A stretch of DNA of 64,000 nt from Blakeslea trispora. Its lineage: Eukaryota > Mucoromycota > Mucoromycetes > Mucorales > Choanephoraceae. Each line of letters begins with the position of its first letter. Position 1 is the stretch's first letter. Of this stretch, positions 47,892-60,815 are shown in pieces. The stretch is from positions 62,001 through 126,000 of the forward strand of contig JAIWNE010000066.1 of assembly GCA_025331445.1 (NCBI GenBank), given 5' to 3'. Made by a program: the position numbers and the translations under genes. Under the pieces are notes generated by a model, which did not search any database, had not been told where the DNA came from, and saw nothing but the letters and a program-made list of their open reading frames with translations.

Positions 47892-48311
47892 TCATTCATA
47901 AAGGAGTTCTCTCCTATGACCAATCTCCCAAACAAGTCTGCGCAAATGCTCATACTCGACCTTTGCTTGTGATAACTTTGTCTTTGTTTCATCCACCACT
48001 TCAACCAAGCGTTTGTTGGGATTCTTGAGCCGAATTGCGCCTTGGGTAGACTTTAATTTATGCTCTAACTTGCACATGACAACAGTAGCAGCAACAAAAG
48101 CTAGTTTCACAGTGTCTATGAATTCATTATAGGCCTCTTTAGGCGCATCTTCTGCTACAAGCCTTTTTGCTTCTACAGTGAACCTTATAATATCTAGTGA
48201 TAACTTTGTAGATTCAGGTTTAGGATCGCTTTTGGAGTTGCGTTTGTTGTTGCGATCATTAGAATGGCGAGAAGAAGAAGCTCGACGACTGGATGAGTTT
48301 TCTGATGGCAT
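47892..48311 (-). CDS. hypothetical 139-aa helical protein
   Basis: A single-exon frame. The N-terminal 35 residues are Ser/Arg/Lys-rich and probably disordered (SSSRRASSSRHSNDRNNK). The rest is a likely helical bundle (LSLDIIRFTVEAKRLVAED, FVAATVVMCKLEHKLKS) ending in a coiled coil with KTKLSQAKVEYEHLRRLVW. There are no membrane spans or signal peptide. It shares a short 145 bp upstream region with the divergent GMC oxidoreductase gene and meets calcineurin A tail to tail. I do not recognise the family, but its length, composition and position support a real gene. Confidence 0.65.
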   Translation of the reverse strand: MPSENSSSRRASSSRHSNDRNNKRNSKSDPKPESTKLSLDIIRFTVEAKRLVAEDAPKEAYNEFIDTVKLAFVAATVVMCKLEHKLKSTQGAIRLKNPNKRLVEVVDETKTKLSQAKVEYEHLRRLVWEIGHRRELLYE

Positions 48312-48456
48312 TGCTTTAGTTTTTTTTTAGTTTTTTTTTTTAGTTTTTTTTTTAGAGAAAAGAAAGCCTTTTTTCATCTTTTTTAAAAAAAAATACGTAT
48401 TTGCTATCTGATTGGCTACACTGTCAAGTTTATTTTTTGTTTTTTTATCTCTCTTT

Positions 48457-50271
48457 ATGCCTCGTATTGAACCAAGCAAAATAGCCAATAAGGTTTTTGA
48501 CTATGTTATTATAGGTGGTAAATAGGTGCAGTTTCCTTCTTTTGATTTCTTATAGGATACATTGACGTGTTTATTTCAGGTGGTACAGCAGGATGTGTGC
48601 TTGCCAATCGACTTTCTTTGGATGGTCGGTTCAGTGTACTCTTGTTAGAAGCAGGCAAATCAACAGCAGATGACCTACTAGAAGTCCGAATTCCATTGTT
48701 CAATAGCAAACTAAAGAATTCAGCAGCAGATTGGCAACTCAAATCAACCACCCAGACACAAGTCCATCAACGCCAAATTGGTGTTCCCTTGGGAAAACTG
48801 TTGGGTGGCTCAAGTGCATTCAATGCCTGTATAGCCCATCGATGCTCTCCCTCAGACTATGATGCCTGGAACACACCAGAATGGTCTTATGGACAACTCA
48901 AGCATTATTTCTGTAAGGCAGAGACCTTTCATGATCCCTTGAAACCTGTCAATCCAGAACTGCATGGTACCACAGGTCCCTTTCACATCTCTCAAGCGAA
49001 TCGCACTCTACCGATCGGCTCTTATTTCAAGAAAGCCTGTCTCAAGCGAAACCTAAAAGAGCATGAGGACATGACCGATCTTCCTTGTCAGATTGGTGTG
49101 ACCGGTTTACAGGCCAGTATCTATGAAGGTCAAAGAATCTCTACAGGCTCTACCTATCTGCCTCAAGATCTACAACGCGATCGAACCAATCTCACAATAG
49201 CCTTGGGCTGCCAAGTAGATCGGATCGTGTTGAATGGCGATCGACAGGTGACGCATGTGGAATATTCGAGCGAGAATACAGTGTATCAAGTACAGGTAGG
49301 TCAAGAGGCCATCCTTTCTGCTGGTGCGATCTTGTCGCCCATCTTGCTTCTTCAGAGTGGGATAGGACCTCGAGAGGAATTGGAGCAGATAGGCATTCCA
49401 TCTCTTGTGGATTTGCCTGGTGTGGGTAAGAACCTACAGAATCATTGGCGTGTTCCTTTGGTTCATGAGACAAAGACACCCGAGATGTCTTTACATCGTG
49501 GCATCTTTAAGTTTCAAGAAGAGTCTCTTGAACGTGCCCTTCAACAAAAAGATGGTCCTTTGACTGAATTATGGCCTGATGCTGTTGCATTTATGAAGAT
49601 TCCAGTAAAGAAAGAAAAGTGGTTTTTGAATCGTATCGTCTTTTCTTACATTGTCTTTCTTAGGATGCACCAGATAATAGTAGTAGTCTAGAAAACACAC
49701 CACAAATTGAATTGTTTGCTGGTGGTTTAGCCCTTTGTCGTGAACTGCCTAAACTAAAGGACCTGGATTGTGCCACTCTGTTGATGGTCTATGTTGCTCC
49801 TTTCTCAAGAGGCTCAGTCAAGCTTGACAACAACAAGAAACCCTTGATTGATTTTGGTTTGTTGAAAGATGAGCGAGACTTGGAATGTCTTGAGAAGGGA
49901 CTCAAGTTATCCATGAGCATTGCTAAAGATGAAGATTATGAATCAAATTGTGTAAAACAATGGCTCATGTATCCAAAAGATGATATTCAGCATTACATTA
50001 AAGAGAACATTGATACACTTCATCATTATGCTGGTACATGCAAGGTAAGTTTTGTGGTCTTTATGATAAACAAGAGAGACTTAGTGTTGTTTAGATGGGA
50101 CCAAAAGAAGATGAAATGGCTGTAGTCGATAGTCATTTAAGAGTCCATGGTATCAATGGACTTCGTGTGGTCGATGCATCCTTTTTCCCCAAAGTACCTG
50201 CAGGTCAAACTTGCTTTCCTGTCATTGCTTGTGCTGAACGTGCTTCTGATCTTATTTTACAAATAAAATGA
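48457..50271 (+). CDS. GMC-family FAD oxidoreductase
   Basis: Glucose-methanol-choline oxidoreductases use FAD to oxidise alcohols. Exons 48457-48517, 48580-49604, 49664-50044 and 50095-50271 encode 547 aa, the usual size. The FAD dinucleotide fold is DYVIIGGGTAGCVLANRL, split by intron 1. GMC signature 1 is KLLGGSSAFNACIAHRC and signature 2 is SAGAILSPILLLQSGIGP. The C-terminal catalytic His is in HHYAGTCKMG. At the second catalytic position, usually His or Asn, the alignment gives Gln (PAGQTCFPVIACAERASDLI). No signal peptide is seen, so it is probably intracellular. The substrate cannot be read from the sequence. It is convergent with the MFS transporter gene, 118 bp apart. Confidence 0.88.
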
Positions 50272-50389
50272 AAACAAAAAAAAAAAGATTTATTCCATCA
50301 TAAAAAGAAGGGGGGGGGACTCTACATACTAAAAATACAAAAAAAAACATATATATATATACAATCAAGAAAGAGTTTTCTAAGCTTTC

Positions 50390-52076
50390 TTAAGCTTTGA
50401 TCAGAGGATTCCAACCAGATCGAGTGACACGAAGCATCCAGCACAAGATACCACCAATAGCCATCAACAGACCACTCCAGATAGCAGCATAGATATAACC
50501 AGGAGGATCGGATCGACTGTTGATAATGGCAGAAGAAATAGGTGTACCAAACATGTAGCCAAGTGTACTTGTGATATAGAACAAACCGTTAGCAGCAGAG
50601 ATATTTTCATAACCAGCTACTTCAGGAAGAGCAGCACCGTTCAGACTCAAGTAACCACCACCAAAGAACCCATAGAGGACCACATAGACCCAGATAGAGG
50701 CTTCGGATTTGGCAGTCGTCCAGAGAGTCAATGTGAAGACGCCAGCTAAAAATGTACAGATAAACAAGCCATTGAAGCGACCGGTACGATCACTTAACCA
50801 ACCAACGACAAGCATAGAGATAGTATTTACAGCAGATGTGATGGCACCTAAATTAGAGCCAACCCAAGGACTTAGACCAAGATATTCTGCATAAGCTAAA
50901 TGACACAATTGTTTTTTTTTAATTTCAAAATAAGCCTTAAATTTTTTTTAAAAAAAATAAACTTACAAGCTAAAAAAAAAGCAGGTGTCTAATAATATTT
51001 AAAAAAAAAAAAAAATAGGTGTAAGCCAAATCATTTATAAACCGAGAACAATGACCCTTACCAAATAACCAAAAGTAGTAACAATACCCATTGCAAACAT
51101 GATTTGAAAAGCACCACTTTTCATTAATTCCTTTTGCTTTTGATAGAGTTCAGCAAAGGATTCGCGTTTGGTAGGTTCAGCATTTTTAGGAGGACGAACG
51201 ACAGCAGCAGCCAATAACAAGAGAGCAAAACACATGAAGCCTTCAATACGTAAAGCCCAACGATAATCCAGATTGGCAATGGCAGCTTGAGCAACATTGG
51301 AGAAAATCAAACTTCCGATACCAGAACCACACATACTACCAGCAACAGCTAAACCTCGACGACTTGAGAACCATTGTTGAGGAGCAGCTAATGAAGGGAA
51401 AAACACAAAGGAAGCACCCAAACCGAAAATAATACCTTGAGTTAAATAGAGTTGCCAGATCTAGAAAATCATTACTTTAGAACCCTTTTTCTTTTGTTGT
51501 TGTAATAATGATGTCCTTACTTGGTTGGTAATACTAGCCAACATGAGACCTAAAGGACAGAGAATGGCACCAATCAAAAGCATGCATCGATAACCGATTT
51601 TACAAGAGATCCATTCATTGACAGGACCAATGATAAAGAAAAGGGCAACACAGATAGAACCAATCCAGGAAAGTTCATTCATTCTTCCTGGATAGACATG
51701 TGTGTTATAATGACTCAGAAAGACAGCCCAGGTATAATTGACACCGAAACTAATAATAAAATATATAAATATAAGCTTATTCTAACTCTTTTTTTTTTTT
51801 TTTTTTTTTTTTTGCAAGTCCATACATTGAAACATTGCCCTATAAACAAGTACTGAGTAAGAAAAAATAAAAAACAAAAAAAAAGACCCTTTTTCTACTT
51901 ACCAAAAAGCCACCAAACACAACTAACCATGCTTCCCAGCCACCATCAGGAGGACCCTGAAAGCTAGAAGAACTTTTTTCTAAATCTTCATTAATAACTG
52001 TTGAAGTAGATTGTTGATCCTTAAGAACTTCATGATTTGATAATGAAAGATCGTCCAGGCCAGTTTTTTCATCCAT
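50390..52076 (-). CDS. MFS transporter, monocarboxylate-type (MCT/Mch)
   Basis: A major facilitator with twelve predicted helices, close to the fungal monocarboxylate permease group. Its N-terminal tail has the group's PPDGGWEAWLVVFGG block. Exons are 52076-51903, 51839-51826 (14 nt), 51749-51521, 51460-51062, 50988-50967 (22 nt) and 50895-50390, giving 447 aa. The two microexons join the frame exactly: GFLGNVSIFGVNYTW and GYLTPAFFLASYAEYLG. Other segments are SWIGSICVALFFIIGPV, GLGASFVFFPSLAAPQQWF, VVGWLSDRTGRFNG and GYIYAAIWSGLLMAIGG. Such transporters are annotated for short acids, riboflavin or polyols, so the substrate is open. Intron 2 contains a T25 run. Confidence 0.88.
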
Positions 52077-53962
52077 TGTTGAAAAAGAATGATGTACGTT
52101 GAGAGGGGATTGAAAGTAAGTGAAAGTGTTTTGAAATGGAAAGAAACATTAGAATTTCGAAGAAGTCAAATTAGCTATCCTTTTAAATCTTTTTTTTTTT
52201 TCGAAAAACTTTTTTTCTCGGAGCAAAATAAAGTAGGAGTCTAAAGATGTCGCACTTGTTATTTTTTGGAGAGTCAAGCTGAGATGATATTGAGTTGTGA
52301 ACGAATCATTGGTCTTCTTGGGGGGTTTTTTTTTAACATGCAAATTAATTAGCAAAGTGGCTCTAAAAAAAACACCTGCTTAAATTGAGATTACAAGAAT
52401 TTACTTGTTTATTGAAATCAATCGAGGCTCATTTTTTTTTTATTTGCATCATCCTTATTTAGTAAATCTGTCAACCTGAAACTTTTGATATGCAAGATTC
52501 TGTTGGTCCCCTCTTTTTCGTGGTAAAATTATTTTAGCGGTCATTTAAAAAAATCAGATAATGTCATCGACTACACCTTGCCCTTTTTGTTTTCTAAAAG
52601 GAATAGCCGTCATACCCTGATTTGCGGTTGAATTTTGACATTCCACCTTATCGAAGAAACACTCTTTAGCGTAACTAGTTTCCAAAACCTAAAATAAGCA
52701 TTCACTTTTTGTGCAAATACAATAACAAAGCTCAATTAAAATCCTTGTTTTAAAATTGAATACTCAAAATAAAGAGACAGAAAAAGAGATGCCTTATATA
52801 TCTTTTAAAGAAAGGCTTCATTTACAAGTGCTTTCTTGTAGGAAGAGAAATAGAAAGTTTCCTACAAGCTAAAGACTCTTCTTGAAACAATCCATTCAAT
52901 TGGAAATGAAGGGGGAGGGTCTTGCCTTGTTAAAATAAACAAGCGGACATTATATAGAGGATAAGGATTTGACTTGAGCCATTTATGCTTTTTCTTGTAC
53001 GCGTTACACTAGACATCATCTCGCATGTTCAGATGTGAGTCACCCTTTCATTGATCCCAAGAAACCTTGGCAACAATAAAAAAAAGAATCCCCCCTTTTT
53101 CATATGCCTTTCTTATAGGATTGATAAAGTATTATGTGTATTCCTTTTTCGGTGTTTTTTATTGTGCTTAAAGAAATCGTTCAATTTAAGCGCCGGGTGT
53201 ATCCAAGAAAGTAGAAACACCTGTCATGACTTTCTATAATGTAAAAAAAAAAGAGCAATTCATAGCAACATCATTTCCGAAAAGAAAAAGAAAAATGACA
53301 GGAACTTTTTTTTTTTTTTGGGTGTGTAAGCCTTTTTTTCAAGAGAGAAAATGGAGAGGAAAGAGCAAGGAGTGACTCTTTTAAAAAAAAAAAAGAGTTG
53401 CTATTTTTAAGTTTCTAATTTACAGTCAAGGGCTCTCATTGGATCAACATCATTTACAAAATCATTGGGCAATAACCAGAATTTGACTCACTCGAAATGA
53501 GAGAGGAGCGGCAAGGTTAAATGATGCCCGAACCAATCGATAATCTCATTTACTTGGTTTTTACCTAAAGTCCTTTTTTTCTGTTCAGTCATCCAAGAAG
53601 GAGAAAAGCATGACTGTTTCACCGTCTCACCTTTATTTTGCCTGATGTTATGACATTCGGGCACTTTCAAGTGTATAATTCAGGTTTGGACTATTATGAG
53701 AGAGAAGGCAAAGAAAAGATATACATGCACACACTGAAAGAGAGCAACAAGCAGCTTATATTCCAATAAAGGAAAAACATACTGGTTGAGCAAATACAAG
53801 AAAAGAAAAAAAGTCCTTTAAAGGATAGAAAGGAGACATTCAATCAAAAGAATGAGAGTAATGTTTACTTTCATGATTGCATGAATTTCAAAATAAACAC
53901 GAAAAAAAATTTTTTTTTTTACTCAAATCTTTTTTTTTTTTCATATACGCGTTTATTAAACC
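52077..53962. other. 1.9 kb intergenic region
   Basis: This lies between the divergent MFS and enolase-phosphatase genes. It has poly-T tracts and short ORFs without support. No RNA gene was recognised. Confidence 0.5.
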
Positions 53963-54933
<971 letters not shown>

Positions 54934-54937
54934 ATGT

Positions 54938-56491
54938 TTATTGTTGTTGACATTTTGTCTCCACAATCGAAGGGCCCACTTCCTCATATTCTTTCTTTGT
55001 CACCCATAAAGGATTAAAGCTGCCCAAGGAGGCAAGAATGGAACCCCCTAACCAACTACTCATTTTACGTTCATAATGAGTACCAAATGCATGTACCTTG
55101 ACTTTACTCTATAAGGAGTGTGAGTGTTCTATTTGCTTCAAACAAAGAAAACATTGTACTTACACCAGGTACCATCATGGGTAAATCATGATTGAGTCGT
55201 TCTGTAAATCCAGGGAATAATGTATTACCACCAGTCACAATCACATTATTGAACAACAATGGACGTAAATCTGGATCGCAAGCACTGATACTATTAAAGA
55301 CCAATTGAGATGCACCAATCATATGTTGAGGTTGATGTTTAGGCTGTTCAAGCTTAATCATTAAAAAAAAAAAAGATATATAAGTGACTCATTGTGTCTG
55401 GGGGTTGATAGAATAGCTTACCTGAAGATAACTAGGATGAAACATGATTTCAGGCACTCGATAGCGTTCTGCACCAAATGAATTATTATAGCCATCAGGA
55501 AATTCAAATGGTTTTTGAGGTCTTTGAGCCATTAAACGTGCATCAAATGGAATTTCAGACACTTGAGAGACAGATTCTTTGTATTCATGAATGATACGCT
55601 ATACAAGAAACAAGTTAGAACCCAGTGGGGATCTAGTCAGATTTTCTTATAAATGACTTTACAGACACTTGATAATCATCAAAACTTTGAGTCGCTTGTT
55701 TGGCATGCGATTGAATCTGTGGTTGTTGTCCTGCATTGACTGATTTCTTATGGCTGATCTTATAGAGAGGTGTCACATCATACTGTAAATCGCGTTTGAG
55801 ATCATCTCGAATCTGTTGAGACAACACATGACCACCCAAAGATTGATGAAGGACACCCTTCTTCAAGACACAACCATCATAAACAGGAACTGCACTTGTC
55901 ACATCCCCTCCTGAATCCAACACTAAAGCAGTGGCTCTACCTACTGAGAATCTACAAAACAAAGTTTTTAGAGTGTTTTTGTTCAGGAAGCAACTGGCAA
56001 CACAACTTTACGCTGTCATGACTGCATCTTTAGCTACATAGAATGCAGGGACATCAAATGTCTCAAAGGCCATCTGCATCATCTTTTCACGGTTCTCTGG
56101 TGTATTCCAAGCAGGTTCTGTACATAATAAGGGATGTTCAGCAGAAGAGACACGCAACATGGTGGTATAGGCTGCTTGCCAGATCTGTTCAACGGCATCC
56201 CAATCGTTCACAAGACCATCTTTCATTGGATTCTTTATTTCTACATTAGGTCGCCATGTGTTGATCTCAGTTTCACCCAGATAGTATTTGCCGTTGTTGT
56301 CGATACCGTAGGATGTAGGGAAGGTGGTTCTGGGTAGTTCTTCACCTGCAAATCCTACGCGTGTTGAAGTGGATCCCATATCGAATACCACTGCATTGAC
56401 TTCATCTAACAAACTCGTTGCATCAGTGAAACTTTAGGGTAAACAAAAGCAAAAGAAGGGGGGGGGGATTACCTCCACCATAAGTTACCAT
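54938..56491 (-). CDS. ARP4: actin-related protein 4 (Arp4/ACTL6A)
   Basis: Arp4 is a nuclear actin relative shared by INO80, SWR1, NuA4 and BAF-type chromatin complexes. Six exons (56491-56473, 56405-56012, 55951-55663, 55598-55422, 55352-55164, 55108-54938) encode 412 aa. The start [18 protein letters not shown] is the typical Arp4 N-terminus and needs a 19 nt first exon. [23 protein letters not shown] and [19 protein letters not shown] are present; ALVLDSGGD differs from the actin GDGVTH-type phosphate loop, as expected for Arp4. The C-terminal part has [19 protein letters not shown] and [15 protein letters not shown]...[11 protein letters not shown], diagnostic against Arp8 or actin. The coding end nearly touches the E1 gene. 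Confidence 0.92.
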
Positions 56492-56612
56492 CTTTCAATC
56501 GATAAGAGAAAAAAAAAAAGAGGAAAATTTAAAAAAAAAAGAGTGAAAGCAGTCCATCGAATGTAAGAAAATTAAAATGCATTTGTGTTGTCATGGTAAC
56601 TAAATTTTTTAT

Positions 56613-59600
56613 TTATTTAGTAAGCATGGTCTTTCGACGATCCTTTGTCTGTTTAAAACACAAGAATTGAACCACCGTACTCTTACGACTAAAGACCAAG
56701 AGTTCTTTCACGTGGCTCAATTCCGATTGAAGATGACTGGACTGTTGTGATTGTTGCTGAGGATCATAGGCTTGTTCAATGGTCTGATAGATGGATTGAA
56801 GGGTATCGGAAGCAGCAGGCGTGACATATTGCGATAATGTCTGATGCATAAATTCAATCTCCAAAGTAGCCTGTAACATACCTCCCATCCCAAATCGCTC
56901 TACCTGACGAAAACTCTCAAGACAGTCATTGGCCAAGGACTCTAGCAGACGGGATAGGGTACGCGGTACCAACTGCTTGGCTACCTGACTGATCTGAGCA
57001 TGAACCATCACGAGATTCATCAAGGCTTCATAGACAAACGGATGAACCTCTTGAGGTTTGGGAATACTGGACCAATCGATGCCACTCATCAAAATGCCTT
57101 GACGTACAATATCTCGAATCAGATGGGATTTGCGCTTAATGTAATCACCAAATAAGATGTCATCAAATTTATCCATCACATCAATCAATGTCTATTGAAA
57201 TAGAGTGAGTTTAGGGATATCTCTAATCACGTGTTCTTACATGAAGATCTTCTTCCATCTTGATATGAAAAGCAGATTCAAATAAATCAATCAATTTACG
57301 AATCACATTGTTCCTCATATGTTCTAAATTACTGACAGTCAACAAAATACGTACATCCTATTGTAAAAAATAGCAAGAAATAAGTTTCTTTTTTTCTTTG
57401 ATCCTATCATTCCTTACCATCGAATGAACATCAATTTTATCTCGTTTCTTGGCCATCAAAAGTTCTTCCTTTTCATTCAAGGGAGTATAGTCCGTCAAGG
57501 CCAGCCGAATCAAACCATCCAAAAAATTCAAGGTAGAATCCAAAAAGGAACCTCGAATCTTTTCAATCGTCTTGGTATGGATCCGATAGGCCTCTTGGTC
57601 CTCAGAGACAGCCGACAAACTGGCCATACGATAGGCTGAACGAGCACAGAATTTATGATAATCATAGTATCGTTTCAACAAAGTCGTGATGGACGGACTG
57701 GTGGGATCCAAGACCCATTCTTCCAACAGATAAAACGTCTTGGCATCCCGTTCCCAACAATGACAGAGGACATCAATAAATTTAGCCCTTGTCTTTTCCA
57801 TCAACTCTGTCAGACCCACAAAGGCTTCTCCAGCCAGATGAATCCCATGAATCTCATTCACACAACCAGCTAAATCACTAATGATCTTGGTCAAATAGTC
57901 GCACGTATAGATCGAATTGGCATTCGGTGGTACAAACAAAGGCAACAAGGTCTGTTGAGATCCATCCAGTCCTTGTGTTGTCTCCAACTGAGGTCGGTCC
58001 AATGAAAAGTAGTCAGAGATAAAGGAGGCGAATCGATCAATGATGTCTCGAGACATCCGTTGACACTGTTCTACTTTGGCCATGTCCATGCCGATCCGAC
58101 GTCGATCCCGAGGTCTTGAGGCACCGATCGGTCCCTGGCTAGAGACGGCCTTGTTGGCAAATTTGCCCTCAATGAAGGCTCTGGATAATCGCCAAAAGTC
58201 AGGTAAGCAACGTAACAACAGATCGGCTTGAGACTTGACGAGTTCGGAGGTGGCGTGCCAGATACTGAGTTCGGAAAAGGTATCGATGTCGAGATCAGAG
58301 ACCTTGAGGTGGATTTGAGAGATGGCTCTTTTGAGTGTCGTACTACGTTTGGTGGCTGATTCTGGTTCGTCTGTGGAGATGCGTTGGATCTTTCTGACGC
58401 TGGTATCAAAGGTTTCTTTCATCAGGCTCATGATCCATTGGTATTGACTATCGAGATAATACCAAGCAGGATCTTCTGCTGTATCTAAATCAAATAAAAA
58501 GCTTTTTCCCCGGTTCAATTTCTTTTTTGTTGTTGATGACTATCGAGAGGGACTTACTTGATTGTCTTTTCTTGATCATCCATACTACGCCATGGATCAG
58601 TCAACATACGTAAAAGAACATTTTGTAATTCAATCACAATTTTGCTGACTTCTGCCCATACTTTATCAAACACTTTATGGTGTAAATCCGTCATGCCTGT
58701 CTCTTGATCCATCTCAGGCAAGGTATCGGTAGCATCTAGATTGCCTTTCAACACTTGATAAAGGTATTTTCCCTTTTTATAGTCCCGAATGGCTGCTTCA
58801 TATTTTGTCTATTCTGAAGAGATGAGACATAGTATTGACCAATTTTAATGGCTGTTATTTTACCTGTTTGATGGATTCCAACAGACTGCTTGGTAAATTG
58901 AATAGAAATCGATACCGTTGCAAGATATAAAGTGTACTTCGAACTTTTTCAGCTCTTTGACGCCTTTCGACCACAGGACCATACACTTGTTCAGCCCTTG
59001 TGTTGGCAGCTTTAAGTAAGAACATTAGAAAATGACAGCACTAAAAAGGGATAGCTTACCATCTAATGCTTTTTGAATGCCCAAAATACCATAATCTTGT
59101 TCTTCATTCAGTTGCTTTGTTTTCATCTCTTCATAGACATGATCAATTGTGTTTTTTGCACTGACGAAACGATCAAAGTTTTGATGGACTAGATTCTTTT
59201 GTGCCTCTGCTCGTTGATCCACACCTCTTCTCAATCGATCTTCACCTGCCACCAGGTCATTATAGCTTGTGTCTCGGTGAACATGCAACAGAAAATGACG
59301 TGGTTGAAATTTACTGTTGGCAATAATCAAAGTAGCCTCTGTTGTATAACATCAATGCCATCTCCTCTATAGTTTCTTACAGCAACTTACTTTCTTTTAA
59401 TTGATGAATATTGGTATTACGAGACATATCCCTAATAGATTGAATGAGTGAGTTGGATCAAAATGTTTTTCTTTTTGGCTTTACTCTGGAAAGATAGAAC
59501 GATAGACACCAAGAGGATCATTATCGTCCATGGCTTGCAAGTCCATATCGGATTCGGATGGACGAATAGATGAAGGTTGTTCAAATGTAGTCGAGGTACG

Positions 59601-59717
59601 ATGGGTTGTCTCGGCCAGGTCATCATCTACCCAGGTTTCAGAATCAAGTGAGTCAAGGTGATAGAAGCGTAGAATAGCAGCGTCTTCTGCATATTCTGGA
59701 AGGTCAACACGACTCAT
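56613..59717 (-). CDS. SEC5: exocyst subunit Sec5
   Basis: Sec5 (EXOC2) is a rod-like subunit of the exocyst, which tethers secretory vesicles at growth sites such as hyphal tips. Eight exons (59717-59485, 59431-59391, 59338-59060, 59009-58864, 58808-58558, 58501-57418, 57357-57241, 57191-56613) give 909 aa. An acidic N-terminal region (ESDMDLQAMDDNDPLGVY) precedes the hallmark segment HVHRDTSYNDLVAGEDRLRR, DQRAEAQKNLVHQNFDRF and VSAKNTIDHVYEEMK. Further on are EDPAWYYLDSQYQWIM and the long helical C-terminal part. The acceptor at 58502 was chosen because it alone keeps the conserved NFLFDLD frame. The fungal protein has no TIG/Ral-binding domain, as is usual. Confidence 0.9.
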
Positions 59718-60379
59718 AATTTCTTTTTTTAAAAAAAAAAAAAGAAACGGAGAAAGTAACATTGTTAATTTAAATCACCCATTTGCTTTTTCAAACTCCT
59801 CTCATAAGAAAATCACGACTCAACTTCCATGTGGCTCTTCATGTAATTCTATAGGAGAAATGATGGCTATTTCGTGTTTTTTCTTAAACCTCTCACTACT
59901 TGTGATAACAACCTATCATAAAGAAAACAAGCAGTCTGTTGAAACAAAAACCAAGCCTTCCTTCCTAGAGAACAGCATTTATTTAAGAGTTCTCTATAAG
60001 GCTATCTACACTCTCTATCAAAGGTCAGAACCACTGTTGAACTGTTTCCCTTTCTCTCTGCCACGTAAATTCATGCAAAAAAAAAAGAGAGAGTAAACCA
60101 ACCAATTCAATCTCCTCCCTTTAAGTCAAGTTTATTTCTGTTAGAATGGAATCACATGATGATTAAATAAAAGAAAGCAATATGAAAGGAGAACAAAGTC
60201 TTCAAAGACAAACAAACAAAAAAGACTATAGAGAATATTCAATGAGTGTACTTTTTTTGTAAGCGCACTATTTCTTGTTTATGCTTTTCTTTGATTTATT
60301 TTAAACTCCACGTGATTTTAACTACTTTTTTATTTCTCAACTCTCTTTTTTTTTTCTCTCTTTCTTTCAACCTTATATT
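59718..60379. other. 0.7 kb intergenic region
   Basis: Divergent promoter region between Sec5 and the ZnF-UBP gene. It is pyrimidine-rich just before 60380. No other feature was recognised. Confidence 0.45.
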
Positions 60380-60808
60380 ATGACTAAAATGGATCCTGCT
60401 TCTTTGGCAAAAGAAAACCGCTTGTTTGCTGTAGAGCCAAAAACGGATTGTCCTCATATACCAAAAGACTACCAAGTGGAAGAATCATTAGGTAAACCAT
60501 GTGAAGCCTGTGGAGACACAACCGAGAATTGGCAGTGTTTCCATTGCCAAGCTATTTTTTGTTCGCGTTACTGTCAAGGTCACATGAAACAACATACCAT
60601 GGATACACAGCATGCCGTCTGTATTAGTCATAGTGATCTTTCTGTTTGGTGCTTTGAATGTGATACTTATATTGCTCATGAGGTAAAAAAAAAAAAAAAA
60701 ACAATGATAGTAAAAAAAAATATATATATATATTATTGATATACAAAAAAACAATAGGATTTAAAGAAAATGATAAATAGTCTGTACAAGTTGAAGTTTG
60801 GAGAATAA
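60380..60808 (+). CDS. stand-alone ZnF-UBP (HDAC6-type) ubiquitin-binding protein
   Basis: Exons 60380-60682 and 60758-60808 encode 117 aa, almost all of it one UBP-type zinc finger like the C-terminal finger of HDAC6, which binds free ubiquitin C-termini. Zinc ligands appear as DCPHI, CEACGD, CFHC, CSRYCQGHMKQH and HAVCI. The ubiquitin-tail pocket residues are kept: Arg in CSRY, Trp in SVWCFEC, Tyr in DTYIAH. One aromatic (Tyr in HDAC6 SAWCYYC) is Phe here. The C-terminal exon (LKKMINSLYKLKFGE) also matches the HDAC6 end. There is no deacetylase or protease domain. The likely role is ubiquitin sensing. It is convergent with the PPxY membrane protein gene, 7 bp apart. Confidence 0.85.
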
Positions 60809-60815
60809 AATGACA

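Noticed and set aside
59432..59762. Upstream alternative start for Sec5 at 59762
   Set aside because: That extension is a Phe/Lys-rich translation of the T-rich leader; the ATG at 59717 begins the plausible acidic N-terminus.
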